Source: JBBDKV01 sp040879165
GTDB lineage: Bacteria > Patescibacteriota > Microgenomatia > UBA1400 > PJMF01
DNA: 15,046 nucleotides
Assembly (NCBI GenBank): GCA_040879165.1
Contig: JBBDKV010000023.1
Coordinates: 1 to 15,046 of the forward strand
Reading direction: 5' to 3'
The position numbers and the translations under genes were made by a program. Of the stretch, positions 1-7,209 are shown piece by piece. Position 1 is the stretch's first letter; every line of letters begins with the position of its first letter. The notes under the pieces were generated by a model. It saw only the letters and a list, made by a program, of their open reading frames with translations. It had not been told where the DNA came from and did not search any database.

Positions 1-64
1 CAAGAATTAAAAGCAATTAAAAGTTAGGGTGGTGCGTTTCGGGTGCGAATTGAGGGTTTGGCAA

Positions 65-604
65 TCAGCTTTGTTTTGAGCTAATAACTTTTCTTAATTG
101 ATCAAGTCTAATCTGTTGAAAGTGGGCATACTCTTCACGCAATTCTTTCGACCATGTTAATCGATCCAATGTTGGTACATGCAATGTAGTAGGGTTGAAG
201 GTAACAGTGAGTAAGACTCCTCGGGCAGAAATCGTATCAAGTGTGTCTAATTCAAAAATATCTGGAATCTCATTTGCTACATTTTGTTTTGTCTCAGATG
301 TTGGATAGGTATGCCTGCTCCATAAGTCTGAGTAAGCAATAAGTCTGATAGTACACAGCAGAAGTACATCACTTTTCTCAAAAAGTAGTAATGGAGACAA
401 ATACTGTTGTTTTTCTAGCTCATATAGCTCGGGATTTTCTTCAGTTTCGGTAATTGTAACACCATGCACATATCCTAATTTTTCCTCTTTTCCAGATAGA
501 TGTCGGATAAGCATGTGGCCCATGGCGCGTGGATTGCCATCTTCAGGAAAATTGCGGCCATAGATGTGTGCTACTTGCTCAGAACGAGATACTTCAGACA
601 GCAT
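65..604 (-). CDS. Hypothetical protein, translationally coupled to a tandem winged-helix protein
   Basis: I do not recognise this 179-residue protein. It has no clear signal peptide, membrane segment or metal-binding motif. It looks like a soluble cytoplasmic alpha/beta protein: a hydrophobic stretch at about residues 72-90 (rich in Leu, ending CTIRLIAY) and a second beta-rich stretch at about 128-140 (GVLLTVTF). The C-terminal 30 residues are charged and probably helical. The ATG at 604 lies inside the end of the upstream gene, an 11-base overlap. A purine-rich GGAAG sits a few bases upstream of it, so translational coupling is likely. The stop is TGA. Its tight link to a DNA-binding-type protein suggests they act together, but that is inference from position only. 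Confidence 0.6.
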   Translation of the reverse strand: MLSEVSRSEQVAHIYGRNFPEDGNPRAMGHMLIRHLSGKEEKLGYVHGVTITETEENPELYELEKQQYLSPLLLFEKSDVLLLCTIRLIAYSDLWSRHTYPTSETKQNVANEIPDIFELDTLDTISARGVLLTVTFNPTTLHVPTLDRLTWSKELREEYAHFQQIRLDQLRKVISSKQS

Positions 605-1319
605 GAATTTCTTCCATGAGATTGAGTAGCTTATTTGATAGTCTAAACCGATATCCTATTCTTCTTAAGGTGATGATTTCTACTAGGCGACTGCTACGGA
701 TTTTACGTTTAAATCTACTGATTATTAGTTCAATCCTATTCTTCTCAATCAATAAGTTTAGATTATCTGCTACTAGATGATTGCCATCAATTTCGTTTAA
801 AATTCTAAAAATATCCATATGGGTCAGGGTTTGTTCAACAAATTCATTAGAGTTTGTGCGATTAGCAGACGTAATAACGGCAGCAAGCAACGCCATTTCA
901 TGTCTACTAAGATTTGCTACCACATGTACCATCTCTGCCATCTCAAAAAGAGAGGCATCACTCGAACCTTCAACATAATAATAACCTCTGGTGTGGGCGT
1001 TAGAGTTTGTTACGGGGTGAATTTTTGCAGCTAAACACGGATTTTTTACCTTCATTCTGGAAACTGCTAGATATAGTGGATTTGGATTTTCAACGACTGT
1101 TGGCCAGATTGAAGTAAATTCTTCTAGGCTTACTATCTTGGGACTGCTTTGTATGAGGGAATTTAAGATCGTTTCTTCATTGGGAGTAAGCATTAATAAT
1201 TCAGTTGTACGCCCTGTTGTGACTGCAGGTCTGTCTAGCACAGTAGTTGTAGAAGCCCTCGGTTCTCGGGTCATTACTTGTAGTTCAGTTGGAGCTTGAG
1301 CAGTGGCTACTTCAGTCAT
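594..1319 (-). CDS. Putative transcriptional regulator with two tandem OmpR/PhoB-type winged-helix domains and no receiver domain
   Basis: This 241-residue protein appears to contain two copies of the trans_reg_C (OmpR/PhoB) winged-helix fold. The first spans about residues 43-116: LTPNEETILNSL, an EEF turn, a recognition-helix-like LYLAVSRMKVKN, and a wing ending HTRGYYYV. The second spans about 137-226: LSRHEMALLAAV, then IELIISRFKRKI and a wing ending RRIGYRFRL, which closely matches the family signature GxGYRF. The first 40 residues are Thr/Ala-rich and probably disordered. No phospho-acceptor receiver domain precedes them, so control by a two-component kinase is not indicated. The gene follows rplA by 42 bases and overlaps the next gene by 11. 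A GATACT box ends six bases before the ATG, so it may have its own leaderless promoter. The fold call is from motif recognition and the regulatory role is inferred. Confidence 0.68.
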   Translation of the reverse strand: MTEVATAQAPTELQVMTREPRASTTTVLDRPAVTTGRTTELLMLTPNEETILNSLIQSSPKIVSLEEFTSIWPTVVENPNPLYLAVSRMKVKNPCLAAKIHPVTNSNAHTRGYYYVEGSSDASLFEMAEMVHVVANLSRHEMALLAAVITSANRTNSNEFVEQTLTHMDIFRILNEIDGNHLVADNLNLLIEKNRIELIISRFKRKIRSSRLVEIITLRRIGYRFRLSNKLLNLMEEIHAV

Positions 1320-1338
1320 GGTGTGAGTATCAACTTCT

Positions 1339-1358
1339 AAAAAATCTAAGTAGATTCT
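1339..1358 (-). terminator. Weak AT-rich hairpin with T-run after rplA
   Basis: On the minus strand AGAATCT and AGATTTT can pair around a four-base ACTT loop (stem at 1341-1347 and 1352-1358), running into six Ts. It lies just past the rplA stop and just before the winged-helix gene, so it may partly separate the ribosomal operon from the two genes behind it. The stem is A/T-rich and includes a G-T pair, so termination would be inefficient at best. Confidence 0.3.
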
Positions 1359-1361
1359 ATC

Positions 1362-2084
1362 CTACACGATCTTTACCTTTACTGCAGGACTCATAGAAGC
1401 GGAGAGAGAAGCTTTGCGGACTTTGGGGCCGAGTGCCTCAATTAAAGCATTGAAGTTTTCAACTAAATCTTTTGTTTCCATAGATACCTTGCCAATAGTG
1501 ACGTGCATCAATGGTTGTTTTCGTTCGGTTTTGATTGTTACAATGCCTTTTTCCAGCTCAGTTTTACGGCGTTTTGGATCATCAGTAACTGTGCCATTTT
1601 TGGGATTTGGCATCAGTCCACGAGGACCAAGGACTCGAGCATGTTTGGCGAGCTTGAGCATCATTTCTGGAGCACTGAGTAAAATATCGAATTCAATCTT
1701 ACCAGCCTCAATGTCATTGAGCAGGTCATCTGAAGCAATCTCTACTCGAGTTGTTTTGCCTGTAGCGTGTGGAAAGGTAAGTTCTATCTGTGCACCAACT
1801 TCTCGAACAACCAGGTCTGCAATGATGGTGCCATCGAATGAACTGTACGAGAGTCGCTTGACTAGCTCAATTGCAGCGAAGGGGTCGTACAACTTAGTTT
1901 TGTCAACATTACTTCGAGTGGTGATGTATTTTTTGCTGCGAACTTTTGTTTTATTGGCTTTAGTTGCAGCAGGAGTTGCTACTTCTACACTGCCATTATC
2001 AATAGCATCAGTTGGAGCATCTGTCTCGACGATCTTGACTGTATCGCTGTTAGTTGACATGTCGACGTTGCGTTTAGATCCCAT
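1362..2084 (-). CDS. rplA: 50S ribosomal protein L1 (uL1), shortened core with long N-terminal tail
   Basis: uL1 forms the L1 stalk of the large subunit, helps release deacylated tRNA, and in many bacteria represses its own operon. The signature is clear: DKTKLYDPFAAIELVK at about residues 61-76, FPHATGK at 104-110, VLGPRGLMPNPKNGTV at 151-166 and HVTIGKVS at 194-201. Two things are odd. The conserved core is preceded by a 60-residue low-complexity tail, where typical L1 has 15-20 residues. The segment between HATGK and EFDILLSAPEMM is much shorter than in E. coli L1, where about 20 more residues (the AVFxxGxxAExAxxAGA stretch) form part of domain II. AGAGG lies five bases before the ATG and supports this start over the internal Met9. 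It follows rplK by 27 bases. Confidence 0.95.
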   Translation of the reverse strand: MGSKRNVDMSTNSDTVKIVETDAPTDAIDNGSVEVATPAATKANKTKVRSKKYITTRSNVDKTKLYDPFAAIELVKRLSYSSFDGTIIADLVVREVGAQIELTFPHATGKTTRVEIASDDLLNDIEAGKIEFDILLSAPEMMLKLAKHARVLGPRGLMPNPKNGTVTDDPKRRKTELEKGIVTIKTERKQPLMHVTIGKVSMETKDLVENFNALIEALGPKVRKASLSASMSPAVKVKIV

Positions 2085-2111
2085 GATTTCCTCTATTCAA
2101 TATATAGGTGA

Positions 2112-2534
2112 CTACTTGACTTCGACTCCCATACTACGGGCAGTACCAATGACTGTGCTGACTGCATTGTCGATGGAATCAGTGTTTAAGTCGGGAAGTT
2201 TTTTTTCTGCAATCTCGCGGGCTTGATTCATGTTCAGCGTACCGATGGTTTGTCGACCAGCTGTGCTACTACCAGCTTTAAGCTTGAGGGTTTGCTTGAT
2301 CATATCAGCCACAGGTGCTAATTTAAGAACAAAAGTAAAACTACCGTCTTCCATGACAGTAATTTCTGCAGGGACAATTTGGCCTTTTTGATCAGCCGTC
2401 TTGTCATTATAATCTTTCAAAAACTGCATCATGTTGATACCAGCTTGACCAAGAATAGGTCCAACTGGAGGTGCTGGAGTTGCAGTGCCTGCCGGAAGAT
2501 TTAACTTCAGAATTGTTTTAATTTTTTTTGCCAT
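2112..2534 (-). CDS. rplK: 50S ribosomal protein L11 (uL11)
   Basis: uL11 forms the base of the GTPase-associated stalk with 23S rRNA helices 43/44 and is the usual target of the L11 methylase and thiopeptide antibiotics. The 140-residue length is normal. The N-terminal domain carries the conserved proline-rich segment PAGTATPAPPVGPILGQAGINMMQF at about residues 14-38. The rRNA-binding C-terminal domain is present (KAGSSTAGRQTIGTL at about 87-101, then the GTARSMGVEV ending). The gene lies 65 bases after nusG and 27 before rplA, in the standard bacterial order. The start codon has only a weak purine-rich stretch upstream. An extended -10 box and a leader hairpin in the nusG-rplK gap suggest an additional internal promoter. 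Confidence 0.97.
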   Translation of the reverse strand: MAKKIKTILKLNLPAGTATPAPPVGPILGQAGINMMQFLKDYNDKTADQKGQIVPAEITVMEDGSFTFVLKLAPVADMIKQTLKLKAGSSTAGRQTIGTLNMNQAREIAEKKLPDLNTDSIDNAVSTVIGTARSMGVEVK

Positions 2535-2556
2535 AGTATCTATCTTTAACTAGTCT

Positions 2557-2583
2557 GAGCACTTGAGAGCGCTCATTGTATCA
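2557..2583 (-). promoter_or_regulatory. Internal rplK promoter (extended -10) and leader hairpin
   Basis: On the minus strand the nusG-rplK gap holds TGATACAAT at 2575-2583, a TGN-type extended -10. Directly downstream, around the predicted transcription start, GAGCGC (2569-2574) can pair with GTGCTC (2557-2562) around a six-base loop. The hairpin lies about 22 bases before the rplK ATG. In several bacteria L1 binds the L11 leader to repress the operon. This hairpin is in the right place, but I do not see a convincing L1-binding consensus. Confidence 0.45.
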
Positions 2584-2599
2584 TATGATGGGTTGGTTA

Positions 2600-3241
2600 T
2601 TAGACTTTCTTGACTTGTAAGAAGTCCAGTTGAACTGGGGTTTCTCGACCGAAAATGTTGACCAGAACTTCTACCTTACCCTTGTCTTCGTTGATTGTGC
2701 TAACTGTGCCTAGGAAGTCGTTGAACGGACCATCAACGATGCGCACAGCTTCGCCTTCGACGTAGTCTGCCTTGTATTGAGGAGCAGCCTGGGTCATATA
2801 CTTGCGAATAGCCTCAACTTCATGTTTAGGAAGTGGAGTAGGCTTGCTGCCAACTCCTACAAATCCGGTTACTCCCTGAGTGGTACGCACCGCGAGCCAT
2901 GAGTCATCAATGAGCTCCATCTGAACTAGCATATATCCAGGGAAAATTTTCTCATGGACGGTTTTGCGTTGGCCGCGCTTAATCTGAATTTTTTCTTGAG
3001 TAGGAATCAGCACCGAGATAATTTTATCTGTCAGACCGAGAGTTTCAGCCCGCTGCTTCAACGTTTCTGCAACTTTAGCTTCATGACCTGAGTAGGTGTG
3101 AACTACGTACCAGCGAGCTTTTTTATTTTCAGTTTCAGAAATAGTGACCACATTTGGGGTGTCAACTTTGACTTCCTGAACTTCGGGAACTTCTGGAGCA
3201 TCACTGGATTGGGTGGTTGGAGTTGTGTCGTCTTTTGCCAT
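2600..3241 (-). CDS. nusG: Transcription termination/antitermination factor NusG
   Basis: NusG binds RNA polymerase through its N-terminal domain and contacts Rho or ribosomal S10 through its C-terminal KOW domain. Here the NGN domain starts at about residue 43 (RWYVVHTYSGHEAKVAETL) and continues through IPTQEKIQIKRGQRK and KIFPGYMLVQMEL to about 150. The KOW domain is at about 160-213, with GEAVRIVDGPFNDFLGTV and FGRETPVQLDF. The domain order is complete. About 40 acidic, low-complexity residues precede the NGN domain, longer than in E. coli NusG. The start is 14 bases after the secE stop, so the two are co-transcribed and probably coupled. Confidence 0.97.
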   Translation of the reverse strand: MAKDDTTPTTQSSDAPEVPEVQEVKVDTPNVVTISETENKKARWYVVHTYSGHEAKVAETLKQRAETLGLTDKIISVLIPTQEKIQIKRGQRKTVHEKIFPGYMLVQMELIDDSWLAVRTTQGVTGFVGVGSKPTPLPKHEVEAIRKYMTQAAPQYKADYVEGEAVRIVDGPFNDFLGTVSTINEDKGKVEVLVNIFGRETPVQLDFLQVKKV

Positions 3242-3255
3242 AAATATTGTATGTG

Positions 3256-3441
3256 TTATTGGAGCAGCGTTTGAGTAAGAATTGCATTGAAAATATAATC
3301 AATTCCTCCCAAGTATGCACCGATTACTAAGCTAACGCCAATCACTAAAATAGTCATCTCAATGGTTTGATCTCGACTTGGCCAAGTTACTTGGCGTAGT
3401 TCTTGTGTCACTTCACTAAAGTATTTGACTGGACTAAACAT
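3256..3441 (-). CDS. secE: Preprotein translocase subunit SecE
   Basis: SecE clamps SecY in the SecYEG membrane channel. The protein is 61 residues, the usual size for single-span bacterial SecE. It has the amphipathic helix and conserved EVTQELRQVTWPSRDQT at about residues 10-26, then one membrane span at about 29-50 with the family's GxYLGGIDYIF ending. An AGGTG Shine-Dalgarno is directly upstream of the ATG. It is the first gene of the secE-nusG-rplK-rplA block and has its own promoter upstream. Confidence 0.96.
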   Translation of the reverse strand: MFSPVKYFSEVTQELRQVTWPSRDQTIEMTILVIGVSLVIGAYLGGIDYIFNAILTQTLLQ

Positions 3442-3479
3442 AGCACCTATTTGAGTAATGATTGACGACTAGAGGAAGT

Positions 3480-3508
3480 ATTGTACCAGAGAAGTTAAGA
3501 AATGAGAA
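3480..3508 (-). promoter_or_regulatory. secE operon promoter
   Basis: On the minus strand TACAAT (3480-3485) is preceded by TGG, giving an extended -10. TTCTCA (3503-3508) lies 17 bases further upstream and matches four of six positions of the -35 consensus. The predicted start gives a leader of about 30 bases before secE. Confidence 0.55.
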
Positions 3509-3590
3509 TAGCGGAGATTTGAAGTTGTATCTTGGTGCGAAAGAGTGAGTGATCTTGTTTGGAAGCAGGTGTACGTGTTACAGATAGTCA

Positions 3591-5591
3591 TTATTCTCCA
3601 GGTTTTTTAACACCTTTTTCCTTTAGTCGATCCAACATTGTGTTTGCGTCTGACTTGTTAGGCGTGGTGATGCCATGACCAGGAAGAGCAGGCGGAGTGG
3701 GATTCTCTTTTGGTTGAGTCATGGACGTAGCTGATGGGGAAGGATTGGTTTCTGTTTTGGTTGTGTTAGTTGGACTAGTTGCTGAAGATGAGCTATCAGT
3801 TGAGTTGCCAGTAGTAGTGGCGCCAGCTGTGTCCGTAGTTGCCTTCGTCTTCGTATAATTTGCTCGAGCTCGGGCACTGGTTCGAGCTATGATCAACAGA
3901 ATAATCAAGAACAAAATGATTGCGAGCGCGCCGATCAGGACTGGCATTGACAAAAATGCTGGCAGATTATCTGCACTGAAGCCATTTTGGAAATATGCTA
4001 GCAGTTCTTCCCAAGCATTGCTTTCTGGCTCAACTTCAGGAAATACTGTCAGCGGCGTTGGGGTTGGAGTGACTTGTGGAGTGGCTTGTGGTGTCGCAGT
4101 TGGAGTTGGTGCGGAAGCAGGGTTGTCTGCGTGCAGCTGTGCACCTTTTTGATAGTCTTGGCTGACTATGCCGGCTGTTGCAGCGGTACAACTCATACTG
4201 CTTGGATTGGTTGCTAGGCGACAAGCTCCCTGATAACAGCGCAAATTAACATCACAGTCGTTATTGCTACCGCAGCTTTGATTGCAGCCCTGGACAGGAG
4301 CGGCAGTAGTCTGTTCTGAGGCTTGCTGCGTGGCTGTTTGGGAACCCGCTTGGCATTGTGTTGACGTAACATTGGTGGCCAAGCGGCAGCGCTCACCATC
4401 AGTGCCCGTATCAAAGCAGCGGTGGTTGACGGGGCAGTCACGGTTGGCTTCGCACCGTTCGTTGCAGGCCGCAAGTGTGGCACCTCCAGTACCGGCCAAG
4501 TGATAGGTGAATGAAATCGAGTTGTTGTCGGTGCTTGATTCAGTAATTTGATTGTCTGGGTCGATGGTGAAGTTGAAATTATTTTCTTCCTGGGCCACAA
4601 AGGTTGACTCAAAGGCAACGGCGATTTCGTCGTCAGCGCGCAACAGATTCTGATAGGGGAAAGAATTGGTTACTTCTTGGTCATTGGCACGCATTCGAAC
4701 AGCAAGTTGTTGATTACTAGTGGTGGATGAGTCGTAGGTGTTATTGGCGATTCGTGCCACCGCAGTGAAGAAATAGGTCTCATCAGCTTGTAACTGAGAA
4801 AAATTCAGAGGCGAGCGATTCGAGTCATTGGTAAAAATACGTAGATCAGTTTCAAGCTCAGACTCCGAGAAGCGTAGGTCATCCTCCACAGTTGTTTCAG
4901 ATGCTTCATCGTTATCTGCGTCGTCATTATCTGTAGAATCAGCAGCTGCTTCAACAGTGTATTGAGTAATGGCGATGGTACGAAGTTGGTCGACGATGGG
5001 GTTTGAACTAAAGGCTGGGGCGATGGAACGCTCGACGTCAAAATTTAAGGAAACTTCGCCAGTTGAGCGAGGGGTAAATTTCAATTCTAAATAAGGGGCG
5101 GCAGTTGTGGTGCTAAAGCCTTGTTCAAGGTTGGTAGTTAAGGCAATCACTTTCACCTTCATGCCATGCTCAACGGCATCAACTTCTTGATACACGTAGG
5201 TCAGTTCTGTGTTGAGTCCAGTGATTTCAAGATCTTCAGGTTCAAACGTGTCAGTAATGATATCGAAGATGATCTCAGTGCCGTTAATGGGCTGGCCATT
5301 GGTATTAATGGAGTAGGTAAGCGTGGCGGGTTGGTCAACTTGCAGTTGTGCTGGGCTGAGTTGAGTTGAGAGCTGGACCTCACCATCCGCTATCATGGCG
5401 TCGCGCCGAACATCCTGAGGTTCTTGCACCGCGCGTTGAGCCATATAGAGGAGGGCGCTAAATAAGAGGACGACGAAAACCATGCCGATGATGGCACCCC
5501 ACCTGGAAGCTTGACTAGCAAGTTGATTACTCTGCTTTGATCTTGAGGATGAGGTCTTTTTATGGCTGGTGCGTTTGTGTTTTCGTGGCAT
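3591..5591 (-). CDS. Membrane-anchored surface protein with cohesin-like domain, CARDB-like domain and two cysteine-rich modules
   Basis: The 666 residues divide clearly. A basic cytoplasmic start (1-30) leads to a membrane span (about 32-50). A cohesin-like beta-sandwich follows at about 71-212, with LSPAQLQVDQPATLTYSINT, PINGTEIIFDI, LELKFTPRSTGEVSLNF and a YTV ending. An acidic linker (216-240) leads to a CARDB-like domain (about 260-365, closing IDPDNQITESSTDNNSISF). Two cysteine modules share the spacing C-x3-C-x5-C-x5-C-x4/9-C-x10-C at 376-413 and 436-468. A Thr/Pro-rich stalk (490-515), a second membrane span (about 545-569) and a Ser/Thr-rich basic tail complete it. It lies 31 bases after a dockerin-like gene in the same orientation. 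Cohesins bind dockerins, so the two products are likely partners at the cell surface. No Shine-Dalgarno is visible. Domain calls are by eye. Confidence 0.7.
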   Translation of the reverse strand: MPRKHKRTSHKKTSSSRSKQSNQLASQASRWGAIIGMVFVVLLFSALLYMAQRAVQEPQDVRRDAMIADGEVQLSTQLSPAQLQVDQPATLTYSINTNGQPINGTEIIFDIITDTFEPEDLEITGLNTELTYVYQEVDAVEHGMKVKVIALTTNLEQGFSTTTAAPYLELKFTPRSTGEVSLNFDVERSIAPAFSSNPIVDQLRTIAITQYTVEAAADSTDNDDADNDEASETTVEDDLRFSESELETDLRIFTNDSNRSPLNFSQLQADETYFFTAVARIANNTYDSSTTSNQQLAVRMRANDQEVTNSFPYQNLLRADDEIAVAFESTFVAQEENNFNFTIDPDNQITESSTDNNSISFTYHLAGTGGATLAACNERCEANRDCPVNHRCFDTGTDGERCRLATNVTSTQCQAGSQTATQQASEQTTAAPVQGCNQSCGSNNDCDVNLRCYQGACRLATNPSSMSCTAATAGIVSQDYQKGAQLHADNPASAPTPTATPQATPQVTPTPTPLTVFPEVEPESNAWEELLAYFQNGFSADNLPAFLSMPVLIGALAIILFLIILLIIARTSARARANYTKTKATTDTAGATTTGNSTDSSSSATSPTNTTKTETNPSPSATSMTQPKENPTPPALPGHGITTPNKSDANTMLDRLKEKGVKKPGE

Positions 5592-5622
5592 GTTTGTTTA
5601 TGTTGTGTCTAGTATGACAAAT

Positions 5623-6915
5623 TTAGTCCCAGTACTCAATGTGCTTTCCCATATGTTCGAGCATGAAGTTGTAGTCGTAGATGCCTACCTCATTGTTAAG
5701 AATGAGGTCGCTTTCAATGTAGTAATCGTCATCCTGACTGGTTTGTCCAAAATCTGCAACCAAGACTGAAAAGTCCTTGATATCAACCACCCCATCTGAA
5801 TGGAGATCTGCTCGAGCTGGGGGAGGTGTAGAAATACTGCGACCATCAGCAAAGCTGAGGTTGTGTAGTATCACCCTGTGTCCGTTGTAGTCTTGAAAAA
5901 ATGTTGGAAAAGAAGTAGCAGTGAGCTCAGAGCGAACATCAGCACCAACGAAATCAAAAAGTCCAAATACGCTGTTGACTGGAATAGTAATTGGAGCGTC
6001 ACTTACCATGGTATCGATGAATTCTATCTGAGCCATATACCAGAGCTTATATCTCTCTTGCATATACAGTTTCAGCTCGAGTGGCCGTAAGGAGAGGGAG
6101 TCGCGCCAACTGATGGTGATAATTGTGCGGAAATTAGGCTCAATTACTTCTTCAGTGATCGTTGGAGGCTCTTGAGGATCAGGTTGGATGACGCGGCCGT
6201 CAGGATCTATTACAGCCATACTACTGAACATCAATATGGAAGTATTATCTGCAAGTGAGGCTGGGGCATAATTGTTCGCACGGTACAAATACCCTGGGTA
6301 AAAAAACTTGATGCTATCTTGATCAAGGTACAAACAATCTTGAGCAGTGTGATTGCTCTCGTCATAAGACGTACAATCATAGGCCGTCACGCTGAGACCT
6401 GGGGAAAAATCAGGGTCTGTGTTGCTGGCCATTACGTAATCGTCAGTATATCTTATATTTGCTAAGACTGTTTGTTGTGGTTCGAGGACTGCGGTGGTTC
6501 CAGTTGTTAGGGGAGTGCCATCGTCGTTGAGCAGTTCAACGTTGATACCTTGGATTTCTGATGCTTGTCCAAAGAGGGAAGTGTCAATGTATCGGTGCTC
6601 GGTATCTAAATTAACTATTTTGAGCGTGACGTAGCCGTCAGAGCAAGTTTCGTTATCACAGCTCACTTCAGTAAAATCTGAGTAATTAACTATGACAGAT
6701 TTATTGGTATTTGGTATCGAAGAAGGCACTCGAGCATCAGAAAAATTGAGCACTTCAGTCATGGTTGCCATAATTAAGATTGGCAGCATGGCTACTAAAA
6801 AAAGAATGATGATGAGTGTTGTGGATCTACTGCGTTGGAAGATGTCTGCTTTGAAAATACCTGCCTTGAAAAGAAAAGAAAATCGCTGTTTTTTTGTGGC
6901 AGGAGTTTGTGTCAT
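5623..6915 (-). CDS. Membrane-anchored protein with C-terminal dockerin-like domain
   Basis: The protein has a basic N-terminus, one membrane span (TTLIIILFLVAMLPILIMA), a long extracellular-type beta-rich region of unknown fold with a few cysteines, and a C-terminal type I dockerin-like domain of about 55 residues. The first calcium loop reads DLHSDGVVDIKDF followed by LVADFG. The second reads DLILNNEVGIYDY followed by MLEHMG. Dockerin loops normally carry Asp/Asn at loop positions 1, 3, 5, 9 and 12. Position 3 is His in loop 1 and Ile in loop 2, and position 9 is Gly in loop 2, so calcium binding may be weakened. I take the ATG at 6915, followed by a hydrophilic basic stretch. The frame stays open to an ATG at 7017, adding 34 residues, and no start has a well-spaced Shine-Dalgarno. 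It is probably the first gene of an operon with the cohesin-like protein. Confidence 0.68.
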   Translation of the reverse strand: MTQTPATKKQRFSFLFKAGIFKADIFQRSRSTTLIIILFLVAMLPILIMATMTEVLNFSDARVPSSIPNTNKSVIVNYSDFTEVSCDNETCSDGYVTLKIVNLDTEHRYIDTSLFGQASEIQGINVELLNDDGTPLTTGTTAVLEPQQTVLANIRYTDDYVMASNTDPDFSPGLSVTAYDCTSYDESNHTAQDCLYLDQDSIKFFYPGYLYRANNYAPASLADNTSILMFSSMAVIDPDGRVIQPDPQEPPTITEEVIEPNFRTIITISWRDSLSLRPLELKLYMQERYKLWYMAQIEFIDTMVSDAPITIPVNSVFGLFDFVGADVRSELTATSFPTFFQDYNGHRVILHNLSFADGRSISTPPPARADLHSDGVVDIKDFSVLVADFGQTSQDDDYYIESDLILNNEVGIYDYNFMLEHMGKHIEYWD

Positions 6916-7081
6916 GATGCTAGATGGTATCCTTAAGAGTAGCTCATTTTTACCAGTCATGTCAATCAAGTACTTGTTGTACAGCACTGGTTGCAGAGTG
7001 AGTTGGAACCAGTACATGGCTTAGACTTGCTGATGCAGCTGTTGACTGATCATGCTTTCTACCCACTAAGAAGAAAAATCA

Positions 7082-7110
7082 AAGACAAGTTGGTAAAGAT
7101 CGTATACAAT
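7082..7110 (+). promoter_or_regulatory. galU promoter
   Basis: AAGACA (7082-7087) and TACAAT (7105-7110) are separated by exactly 17 bases, each a reasonable match to the -35 and -10 consensus. This gives a leader of roughly 90 bases before the chosen galU start. Confidence 0.45.
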
Positions 7111-7175
7111 AGGCTCACACTGAGTGACCTATCGTGGCTCAGATACAAATAGTGCTATGTAATATTGTCGAGCTA

Positions 7176-7202
7176 CAGCAGTACGCTGCTGGGAAAAAGG
7201 AG
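7176..7202 (+). promoter_or_regulatory. galU leader hairpin next to the Shine-Dalgarno
   Basis: CAGCAG (7176-7181) and CTGCTG (7186-7191) form a perfect six-base-pair hairpin with a UACG loop. Five bases later comes AAGGAG (7197-7202), spaced seven bases from the ATG at 7210. The Shine-Dalgarno decides the start. The hairpin could tune access of ribosomes to it. Confidence 0.5.
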
Positions 7203-7209
7203 TGCAGAT

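Noticed and set aside
1414..2226. 270-residue open frame antisense to rplA and rplK
   Set aside because: It is a shadow of two certain ribosomal protein genes, with a serine- and leucine-rich, family-less translation.
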